A stretch of DNA of 10,985 bases from Candidatus Aenigmatarchaeota archaeon (GTDB taxonomy: Archaea; Aenigmatarchaeota; Aenigmatarchaeia; QMZP01; QMZT01), in assembly GCA_023128965.1 (NCBI GenBank), contig JAGMCY010000048.1:1-10985 (forward strand). The letters run 5' to 3'. Shown here piece after piece: positions 5,623 through 10,985 of this stretch; position 1 is the stretch's first letter; every line of letters starts with the position of its first letter. Position numbers and translations under genes: made by a program. Under the pieces are notes generated by a model. That model was not told the origin of the DNA, made no database searches, and saw only the letters and a program-made list of their open reading frames with translations.

Positions 5623-6096
5623 ATGACAAAGGGGAGAAAAATACTCATTGGAGGGATCGATGTCGGTCTCCACACCTCTGTCGCTCTTCTCGATCTCAAT
5701 GGCGAACTTGTCTGCCTCGACACGCTTATCCACCCGAGAAATTCACAAACACTCAATCACATAACGGATTGCGGTAACGTTCTGGTCCTCTCCACGGACC
5801 GGGCGAAAGTCCCATCCCAGTTGAAAAAACTCGCCTCCTCGATTTCAGCGAAATTAATCCTCCCCGCGAAGAACATGACCAAGAAAAAGAAACGCCTGCT
5901 CATCCTAGATTTCATGGAAGAGGAGATGAAGATGAACTCCCACGAAAAAGCGGCTCTCGCCTCCGTGATATTCGCTTACAAAAAGTTCAGGCCGAACTTC
6001 AAGAAACTCAGGGACCGCTTGGAAAAGAACGGGGATATTAAGAATTTCGAAAAGATGAGGAAAGAATTGTTCTTGAAGATGGTGAAGGATATTTAG
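5623..6096 (+). CDS. Stand-alone DUF460-like RNase H-fold protein (157 aa)
   Basis: Resembles the RNase H/RuvC-like core of archaeal DUF460 proteins, which are normally about 600 aa or longer with coiled coils. Here only the core is present. Visible elements are the first acidic strand GGIDVGLHTSVALLDLNGEL (Asp13), the second acidic strand VLVLSTD (Asp59), the SAKLILPAKNMT segment (75-86, matching the L-Y-P-RDMT region of the family) and the closing helix NSHEKAALASVIFAYKKF (105-122). In family members I recall, that helix reads H-x-RDALA with an Asp; here the Asp position is Ala110, while Glu108 remains. The acidic set looks incomplete, so catalysis is doubtful. The tail (123-157) is a basic helix that could bind nucleic acid. 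Function unknown. It is leaderless from a palindromic box A and convergent with the methyltransferase. Confidence 0.72.
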   Translation: MTKGRKILIGGIDVGLHTSVALLDLNGELVCLDTLIHPRNSQTLNHITDCGNVLVLSTDRAKVPSQLKKLASSISAKLILPAKNMTKKKKRLLILDFMEEEMKMNSHEKAALASVIFAYKKFRPNFKKLRDRLEKNGDIKNFEKMRKELFLKMVKDI

Positions 6097-6100
6097 ATTG

Positions 6101-7213
6101 TCACTTCTCAAAAACCAGCAGACTCTCCCTCAACACCCCGACCTTTATCACCCTCTGCCTCGTACACCATCTCTTGTTCAGAACGTAAATATTTCGAACC
6201 TTGAATCCTATCTTTTCCGCAAGTTCCGAGAGCAGGATGTCGCTCTCCACCACGCGGTCTGGGAAGCATCCATTGCCAACGACAATCGCGAGTTTTGCTC
6301 CCGGTTTGCAGACCCTGTACAATTCGGAAAGAGCTTGCGACATGTCCGAGAAGTAAGCGTTCGCTATGTCTGGGAGGCTCGGGAAGATTCTTTCGGGATC
6401 CGTCCTCATTCCTATATAAGAACGGACGCCCCTCTTCCCGGAAATCCCGAAAAACAGGAATTCCTCCACGTTGTAGATTTTCGTGTACTCGATCTTGTTC
6501 AGGTAGGGAGGGGAGGTTATCACGAAGTCGATGGATTCGTTTCCGAGCTTGAGTTTCCTCGCGTCTCCACGACTAACGAGAGTTTCGCATTTTTTCGTCT
6601 TGAGCTTTTTGAGATCCCTTATCATACGCTTCATGCGGTGATGGTAGAACTTTCTGAAGGGCGGGATTGGGTGTTTTTTTCGCTTCACCACGCTGCCATC
6701 CTTGTACATGTATGAGCAGCGTGTCGCGCTCGAGATGAGGCCCAGCCTGAAAAAATCTTTTATTTGGTTGTCTTCTATACTCTCCACAAGGTTTCTGAAT
6801 AACAGGACGTCATCGAGGGTATGAGTGTTGAAGTAGCGCTGGATGCTTGAAGGAATCCATGACCTGTCGAGTTTTCTGAATTTGATTTTTTTAATTGCTT
6901 TCAGCGTGTCTTTCAGTTCCGAAACATTATAATCCGTTGTCTTGACCCTGGCGGCGAAGAGGGCGAGCGGCGAGAGCTCGAACCCGATTGAATCCAGACC
7001 CTTCTCCCTGCATGCAAGATTTGTCGTCCCCACCCCGCAGAAGGGATCGAGTACCGTGCCCTTTCGTAATTTGAACATCTCGATTAGTTTGAAAACGAGA
7101 TCGCGCGAAAACCCCTCCTTGTAGTAAAACCAATTGTAAATAGGGAGGGGTTTGTTCGGAACGAACGTAGCGAGGTCGCCCCATTCGAGCCTATCCTGGA
7201 TTTCGTAAGGCAT
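6101..7213 (-). CDS. Amino-group DNA methyltransferase (TSPPY type), orphan
   Basis: S-adenosylmethionine-dependent N4-cytosine or N6-adenine DNA methyltransferase, 370 aa. SAM motif I is LDPFCGVGTT (55-64), the acidic strand-2 residue Glu79 lies in GFELSP, and the catalytic motif IV is TSPPY (233-237). The Ser in SPPY favours N4-cytosine but is not decisive. Motif I precedes IV, separated by about 170 residues rich in Arg, Lys and aromatics (about 100-215), a likely target-recognition region, which is an alpha-like order. The C-terminal third contains KPGAKLAIVVGN, a later SAM-fold strand. No restriction endonuclease or specificity gene is next to it. TSPPY argues against the related tRNA guanine methyltransferases, which have DPPY. 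It has its own box A after nfnB. Confidence 0.85.
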   Translation of the reverse strand: MPYEIQDRLEWGDLATFVPNKPLPIYNWFYYKEGFSRDLVFKLIEMFKLRKGTVLDPFCGVGTTNLACREKGLDSIGFELSPLALFAARVKTTDYNVSELKDTLKAIKKIKFRKLDRSWIPSSIQRYFNTHTLDDVLLFRNLVESIEDNQIKDFFRLGLISSATRCSYMYKDGSVVKRKKHPIPPFRKFYHHRMKRMIRDLKKLKTKKCETLVSRGDARKLKLGNESIDFVITSPPYLNKIEYTKIYNVEEFLFFGISGKRGVRSYIGMRTDPERIFPSLPDIANAYFSDMSQALSELYRVCKPGAKLAIVVGNGCFPDRVVESDILLSELAEKIGFKVRNIYVLNKRWCTRQRVIKVGVLRESLLVFEK

Positions 7214-7232
7214 AATCTTAATTAGAAAAAGC

Positions 7233-7243
7233 GTATTTTATAC
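7233..7243 (-). promoter_or_regulatory. Box A for the methyltransferase
   Basis: On the minus strand GTATAAAATAC is centred 25 bp before the ATG at 7213 and has no SD after it. It begins just after the nfnB stop codon, so the methyltransferase can be transcribed apart from the nfn operon. Confidence 0.6.
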
Positions 7244-7244
7244 T

Positions 7245-8627
7245 TTATCCCTTCCTCACATATTTGTCAATCGCTTCCGCTGCCTTCTTTCCCGCTCCCA
7301 TCGCTAGGATCACGGTCGCGGCCCCTGTTGTGATGTCGCCTCCTGCGAAGACACCCGGGATTGATGTTATCTGGTTTTCGTCCACTTCTATAATCCCCCT
7401 TTCCGCGGTTTTCAAATCTTTTGTTGCTTTCGCGAGCAGTGGGTTGGGTCTCTCGCCTATCGCTATTATGACCGTATCCACGTTCATGGTGAAGTTCGAA
7501 CCTTTAATGGGGATAGGCCTTCTCCTCCCGGTCTCGTCCGGCTCCCCCAGTTTCATCCTTATGCACTCCATTTTCCTGACTTCCCCTTCCTTGTTTCCTG
7601 TAAAGCTTACGGGCTGTGTCAAAAATCTGAATTTCACCCCCTCCTCCTTGGCGTGCTGTATCTCCTCTATCCTCGCGGGGGCTTCCTTCTCGGTCCTTCT
7701 GTAGGCTATGATCGATTCCCTCGCTCCCAGCCTGAGGGCGGTCCTTGCGCAATCAACAGAAACGTTTCCCGCTCCTATAGTCACCACTCTTTTCCCGACC
7801 CTTACCGGAGTGTCGTATTCCGGGAATCTGTAGGCCTTCATGAGATTCACCCTCGTGAGGAACTCATTTGAAGAGTAGATGTTGTTGAGATTTTCTCCGG
7901 GAACCTTCAGCCAGTACGGAAGTCCTGCTCCCGTCCCTATGAACACCGCGTCGTAGTCCCTTTTAAGTTCCTCGACCGTTATGATTTTACCAATAACCAT
8001 ATCATATTCCATTCGCACGCCAAGACTTTTTATGTAGTTTATTTCTGACCTCACGATTTCTTTCGGGAGCCTGAACTCTGGGATACCGTACGTTAACACA
8101 CCGCCACCCTCATGCAAAGCCTCAAAAACCGTGACCTTATGGCCCATCTTCGCGAGATCGCCCGCGCATGTCAGGCCGGCCGGGCCCGAACCAACAACTG
8201 CTATTTTCTTTCCTGTTTGTTCGGGGGGTTTCTTTTTCTTGAATACCTTCTTCATTTCGTGATCGGAAACGAACCTTTCGAGGTGCCCTATCCCCAAGGG
8301 CTCGCCCGTCTTCCCAAGCGTGCATACCTCTTCGCACTGCCTTTCGTAAGGGCAGACCCTTCCACATACAGCAGGCAGGTTGCTCTTCTCCCTTATCTTC
8401 CTTATCGCGGAATCGAAATCTCCCTGACTTACGAGTTTCACAAAGGCCGGGATGTCTATACCTACAGGACAGCCCTCAACACATGGTTTGTTCACGCAAT
8501 GCAGACATCTCTTCGCCTCCTCTACCGCTGTTCGCTTGTCGTAACCTAGAGCAACCTCTCTGAAGTTTTGAATCCTTCCCTTTGGGTTCTGCTCGGGCAT
8601 TTTATGCTTTTTCTTTTTCACTCCCAT
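7245..8627 (-). CDS. nfnB: NfnB/SudA: NAD(P)H-dependent oxidoreductase large subunit (GltD family)
   Basis: Large subunit of the two-subunit flavoenzyme known as Nfn, sulfide dehydrogenase or FNOR, which exchanges electrons among NADPH, NADH and ferredoxin. The 460-aa product has an N-terminal 4Fe-4S domain (C41, C44, C49, C53; then C88, C92, C98, C102), an FAD motif GSGPAGL (146-152), a second nucleotide motif GAGNVSVD near residue 285 and the C-terminal flavin motif GDITTGAATVILAMGAGKKAA. It resembles glutamate synthase small subunits, but the adjacent nfnA decides the assignment. The longest frame starts at 8714. I choose ATG 8627: it has AGGCGGT 6 nt upstream and gives the family's usual short K-rich lead before MPEQNP. 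ATG 8600 is the alternative. It overlaps nfnA by 26 bp. Confidence 0.9.
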   Translation of the reverse strand: MGVKKKKHKMPEQNPKGRIQNFREVALGYDKRTAVEEAKRCLHCVNKPCVEGCPVGIDIPAFVKLVSQGDFDSAIRKIREKSNLPAVCGRVCPYERQCEEVCTLGKTGEPLGIGHLERFVSDHEMKKVFKKKKPPEQTGKKIAVVGSGPAGLTCAGDLAKMGHKVTVFEALHEGGGVLTYGIPEFRLPKEIVRSEINYIKSLGVRMEYDMVIGKIITVEELKRDYDAVFIGTGAGLPYWLKVPGENLNNIYSSNEFLTRVNLMKAYRFPEYDTPVRVGKRVVTIGAGNVSVDCARTALRLGARESIIAYRRTEKEAPARIEEIQHAKEEGVKFRFLTQPVSFTGNKEGEVRKMECIRMKLGEPDETGRRRPIPIKGSNFTMNVDTVIIAIGERPNPLLAKATKDLKTAERGIIEVDENQITSIPGVFAGGDITTGAATVILAMGAGKKAAEAIDKYVRKG

Positions 8628-9441
8628 AACAACCGCCTTTCGCTTTTTCCTCCTCTTCCAAGAACCTGTTGTTCCTGAGGATAAGGTTGTCAAAATCCAC
8701 TTCGTGACCGTCAAATTCGGGTCCGTCTACGCAGACAAATTTTGTTTCTCCCCCTACCGTGACCCTGCAACAACCGCACATCCCCGTTCCATCAACCATT
8801 ATGGGGTTAAGGCTGACTATTGTTTTTATTCCGTGCGGTTTCGTTACATCGCAGACAGCCTTCATCATTACAAGTGGTCCTACAGCGATAACCCTGTCTA
8901 TTTTCCTCCCCTCTCTTATTATCATATTCAGAACATCGCTCACGAAACCCTTATGCCCGTAAGAACCATCATCAGTTGTTACGTGCAATTCATCGCTTAC
9001 GCTTTTTATTTCATCCTCCAATATCAGGAGATATTTTCTCCTCGCTCCTATTATAGATATTACCTTGTTCCCAGCCTTCCTCATTTCCCTGGCGATAGGA
9101 TATATCGGAGGAATACCAATCCCTCCCCCTATGCACACAACCGTTCCGAATTTCTCTATCTCCGTGGGGTTCCCCAGCGGACCGACAAAATTCATTATGC
9201 TGTCCCCTTCCTTCAAACTGGAAAGATCTTTCGTAGTTTTACCTACTACCTTGAAAACAATGGTTAACACCCCTTTATTCCGGTCAAAATCAAAAACGCT
9301 CATCGGGATTCTCTCCCCTTTCTCGCTGATTCTCAGAATGACGAAATTCCCGGGCTTAATTCTTTCAGCGACCATCGGGGCTCCTATCTCCATAAGATGC
9401 GTATCCTCTGCAAGTTTTTCATTTCTCAGTATTTCGTACAT
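8602..9441 (-). CDS. nfnA: NfnA/SudB: ferredoxin-NADP+ reductase-like small subunit
   Basis: Flavin and [2Fe-2S] subunit that pairs with NfnB; 279 aa, the normal length. Domains in order: an FAD-binding barrel with ERIPMSVFDFD (43-53), an NAD(P)-binding Rossmann part with GGGIGIPPIYPIA (105-117), and a C-terminal DGTGMCGCCRVTVGG...FVC region holding the [2Fe-2S] ligands (C222, C225, C237). Asp217 sits where, as I recall, an aspartate serves as fourth ligand in Thermotoga NfnA. An extra Cys224 gives CGCC where CGAC is usual. The tail is charged, with one further Cys (271). It is first gene of the nfnAB operon on the minus strand. Its upstream DNA is shared with the divergent hydB-like gene. 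Confidence 0.93.
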   Translation of the reverse strand: MYEILRNEKLAEDTHLMEIGAPMVAERIKPGNFVILRISEKGERIPMSVFDFDRNKGVLTIVFKVVGKTTKDLSSLKEGDSIMNFVGPLGNPTEIEKFGTVVCIGGGIGIPPIYPIAREMRKAGNKVISIIGARRKYLLILEDEIKSVSDELHVTTDDGSYGHKGFVSDVLNMIIREGRKIDRVIAVGPLVMMKAVCDVTKPHGIKTIVSLNPIMVDGTGMCGCCRVTVGGETKFVCVDGPEFDGHEVDFDNLILRNNRFLEEEEKAKGGCYGSEKEKA

Positions 9442-9461
9442 TTCACCAACCCAAAAAGGTA

Positions 9462-9505
9462 TATTATTTAATAAAGAGACTTAAATAAAAAAAACTATAA
9501 TTTCT
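9462..9505. promoter_or_regulatory. Divergent promoter region of nfnAB and the hydBG-like genes
   Basis: AT-rich core of the 83-bp gap between opposing starts. For nfnA, a minus-strand box TTTATTAAAT lies near 9465-9475, about 28 bp before ATG 9441. For the plus strand, CTTAAATAAA (9480-9489) predicts a start near 9509, and a weaker CTATAATT (about 9495-9502) would give a leaderless start at ATG 9525. The precise use of the boxes cannot be decided by eye. Confidence 0.5.
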
Positions 9506-9524
9506 ATTATTGGGGCTGGATAGG

Positions 9525-10553
9525 ATGAGCGGATCGAAATTTTACGTTATTAAAAAATCTGATTTCCCCAAATTTATCGGTTCTCTTTCCAAGAACTTCA
9601 AGGTCTTTGCTCCTGTTAGGGGAGAGAAAGACTTCAATTTCAAAGAGGTAAAACCCTCAAAAGAAATCGATCTTGAAGGCTACATAAACACGGAATTCCC
9701 TCCAAAGAAGTTCTTCATCCCGGACGGGGAGGTTCTGATGGAATATGAAAAGGGAGGTAAAGTAAAGAGGAAACCAGCAAAAGGAAGAAAAATACTTTTC
9801 GGGGTAAGGCCCTGCGATGTGCACGGGTTGATCGTCCTCGACAAGGTGATGATGTCGGAGCCGGTTGATGTTTTCTATAAAAACAAGCGTGATTCCATCC
9901 TTGTTTTCGCACTTAACTGCAGGGAGGCGGGGGAGAACTGCTTCTGTGAATCGATGGGAGCGAAAGAAGCGAAAGAAGGATTCGATCTGCTGTTTACTGA
10001 CCATGGAGACGAATATCACGTGGAGGTCGGAAGCGAGAAAGGAAAAGAAGTTATCGGGAAATCTCGCCTTTTCAAAGAAACGGACAAAGAGGCTGAAAAA
10101 GCGAAGCTTGTGTTCAAGAAGAAGATTAACACCGAGAACCTCCCCGAGATAATGAAGGACCGCTTTGAAAGTAAGATATGGGAAGAAACCGCTAATAAAA
10201 AATGCCTCTCCTGCGCTTCGTGCACGAGCGTGTGTCCGACATGTTACTGTTTCGATGTTTTTCATCTGAATTCCATCGAGAAACCGGGAAGCGGAAAAAT
10301 CATCAGGGAATGGAGCTACTGTATGCTCAAACCGTTCACGAAAGTCGCGGGGGAGATGATCTTCCGGGAGCCAAGGGTGGAGAGGGTGAAACAATTCTTC
10401 TACCATAAGCTCGTTTACGGGAAGGAGAATCAAGGAAAGTATCATTGCGTTGGCTGCGGGAGATGCATAACCGAATGCATGACGAAAATAGACATAACCG
10501 AGGAGGTTCGAAAAATAAGGGATGAATATGAAAAACGAAAATTACGTGCCTAA
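9525..10553 (+). CDS. hydB: HydB/AsrA-type iron-sulfur subunit
   Basis: Electron-transfer subunit with two 4Fe-4S clusters, linking a flavin NAD(P)H subunit to a catalytic subunit. The 342-aa product has an N-terminal domain containing PPKKFFIPDGE, GVRPCDVHGL and the Cys patch NCREAGENCFCESMG, all hallmarks of the HydB/AsrA family. The ferredoxin part follows: C227, C230, C233 and C237 (CLSCASCTSVCPTCYC), then C308, C311, C314 and C318 (CVGCGRCITECMTKID). The second motif has Met where Pro usually follows the last Cys. Both sulfhydrogenase beta and anaerobic sulfite reductase A have this size and plan, so the symbol is provisional. An in-frame TTG at 9510 is an alternative start; ATG 9525 gives a family-like N-terminus. 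It overlaps the next gene by 26 bp. Confidence 0.85.
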   Translation: MSGSKFYVIKKSDFPKFIGSLSKNFKVFAPVRGEKDFNFKEVKPSKEIDLEGYINTEFPPKKFFIPDGEVLMEYEKGGKVKRKPAKGRKILFGVRPCDVHGLIVLDKVMMSEPVDVFYKNKRDSILVFALNCREAGENCFCESMGAKEAKEGFDLLFTDHGDEYHVEVGSEKGKEVIGKSRLFKETDKEAEKAKLVFKKKINTENLPEIMKDRFESKIWEETANKKCLSCASCTSVCPTCYCFDVFHLNSIEKPGSGKIIREWSYCMLKPFTKVAGEMIFREPRVERVKQFFYHKLVYGKENQGKYHCVGCGRCITECMTKIDITEEVRKIRDEYEKRKLRA

Positions 10554-10985
10554 AATCGCGAAGGTAGTCGGGGTTAAGAAAGAGAACCCCGAAATCGCGA
10601 CTCTAAGGATCAGGTTGGAAAAGGGAAAGCTCGAATTTTCTCCTGGTCAGTTCATGCAGGTCTCTGTTTTTGGGATCGGGGAAGCGCCCATTTCGGTCTG
10701 CTCGTCCCCTTTCGAAAGCAGGTATTTCGAGATAAGTATCCGGAACGTTGGGAACGTCACGAACTCACTTTTCCGTATGAAAAGAAACGATAAGATTGGG
10801 ATTCGCGGGCCTTACGGGAAGGGGTATCCAATGGAAAGATTCGCTGGTAAGGATCTCGTGGTGGTTGCTGGAGGGATTGGATTTCCACCGCTGGCTTCTG
10901 TTATAGAGTATTTAATAAACAATATGGATGATCACGGGAAGGTCTCGTTGCTTTACGGAGCAAGGGACCCGAGCGAGCTGATGTT
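10528..10985 (+). CDS. hydG: HydG/AsrB-type FAD/NAD(P) subunit, 3' truncated by the window
   Basis: Flavoprotein that accepts electrons from, or gives them to, NAD(P)H and passes them to the HydB/AsrA subunit. The first 152 codons are visible. The FAD barrel contains SPGQFMQVSVFGIGEAPISVCSSP (residues 38-61, with the family's GEAPIS) and GPYGKGYPME (94-103). The NAD(P) domain opens with VVVAGGIGFPPLASVI (111-126) and reaches LLYGARDPSEL. The expected C-terminal [2Fe-2S] cysteines lie beyond the window. ATG 10528 is chosen with a weak AAGGGA upstream; ATG 10522 in the same frame is also possible. It starts inside the end of the hydB-like gene, indicating tight co-translation. It is equally compatible with sulfhydrogenase gamma and sulfite reductase B. 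Confidence 0.85.
   Translation, partial: MKNENYVPKIAKVVGVKKENPEIATLRIRLEKGKLEFSPGQFMQVSVFGIGEAPISVCSSPFESRYFEISIRNVGNVTNSLFRMKRNDKIGIRGPYGKGYPMERFAGKDLVVVAGGIGFPPLASVIEYLINNMDDHGKVSLLYGARDPSELM

Noticed and set aside
6098..6715. 205-codon plus-strand frame opposite the methyltransferase
   Set aside because: The minus-strand frame carries the SAM and TSPPY motifs; the plus frame has no promoter, SD or recognisable domain.
8628..8714. 29-codon N-terminal extension of NfnB
   Set aside because: It would overlap nfnA by over 100 bp, has no SD and encodes a Lys/Arg-rich stretch absent from the family; ATG 8627 has AGGCGGT.
8704..9267. 187-codon plus-strand frame opposite nfnA
   Set aside because: Shadow of a clearly conserved gene, Tyr- and His-rich from antisense codons, with no expression signals.
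9657..10445. 262-codon frame on the minus strand inside the hydB-like gene
   Set aside because: Antisense shadow; the plus strand encodes complete ferredoxin motifs, and the shadow translation looks compositionally random.
1..10985. CRISPR array, tRNA/rRNA genes, insertion sequences
   Set aside because: No regularly spaced repeats, no cloverleaf-like conserved T-loop segments in the short intergenic gaps, and no transposase motifs were seen.

Overview
The window is chromosomal DNA from an archaeon. It encodes the C-terminal half of a TATA-binding protein, an HMf-type histone and a geranylgeranylglyceryl-phosphate (GGGP) synthase for ether lipids. Many genes have an archaeal box A about 25 bp before the start codon and no Shine-Dalgarno site, which implies leaderless mRNAs. 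Base composition is moderate, roughly mid-40s % GC by eye. I cannot assign a phylum: compact gene spacing and many stand-alone small proteins would fit a DPANN or euryarchaeal lineage, but that is inference.

Layout. Positions 1-332 hold the end of tbp. Positions 333-725 hold two tiny ORFs (a CxxC zinc-finger-like protein of 43 aa and a basic 30-aa peptide) and then a good promoter. Next come a SecB-like conserved archaeal protein (726-1136), a CYTH/CyaB-type protein (1177-1728) and an AT-rich unrecognised 84-aa protein with an operator-like inverted repeat at its promoter (1767-2021). On the minus strand follow an RBBP9/YdeN-like alpha/beta hydrolase and a histone (2027-2826). A 46-aa DUF5679-type zinc ribbon is divergent from the histone (3053-3193). 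An extended SDR sugar-nucleotide epimerase (minus) diverges from GGGP synthase (plus) across only 29 bp. A HAD phosphatase (minus) then diverges from a stand-alone DUF460-like RNase H-fold protein (plus). A TSPPY-type DNA methyltransferase (6101-7213, minus) has no visible restriction partner.

The last 3.7 kb form a redox module. nfnA and nfnB (minus) overlap and encode the two subunits of an NADH-dependent reduced-ferredoxin:NADP+ oxidoreductase (also called SudBA or FNOR). Divergent from them are two overlapping genes for an iron-sulfur subunit and a flavin/NAD(P) subunit of the HydB/HydG (sulfhydrogenase) or AsrA/AsrB (sulfite reductase) type; the second runs off the window. Together they suggest balancing of NADPH, NADH, ferredoxin and either H2/polysulfide or sulfite. 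The catalytic subunit that would decide this lies beyond the right edge.

I see no tRNA or rRNA gene, CRISPR array, insertion sequence or integrase. No clearly new multi-gene system is evident. The most interesting points are the very compact divergent promoters, the operator-like repeat before an orphan AT-rich gene, the DUF460-like protein lacking an expected acidic residue, the unusual Fe-S motifs in the redox proteins and the orphan methyltransferase.
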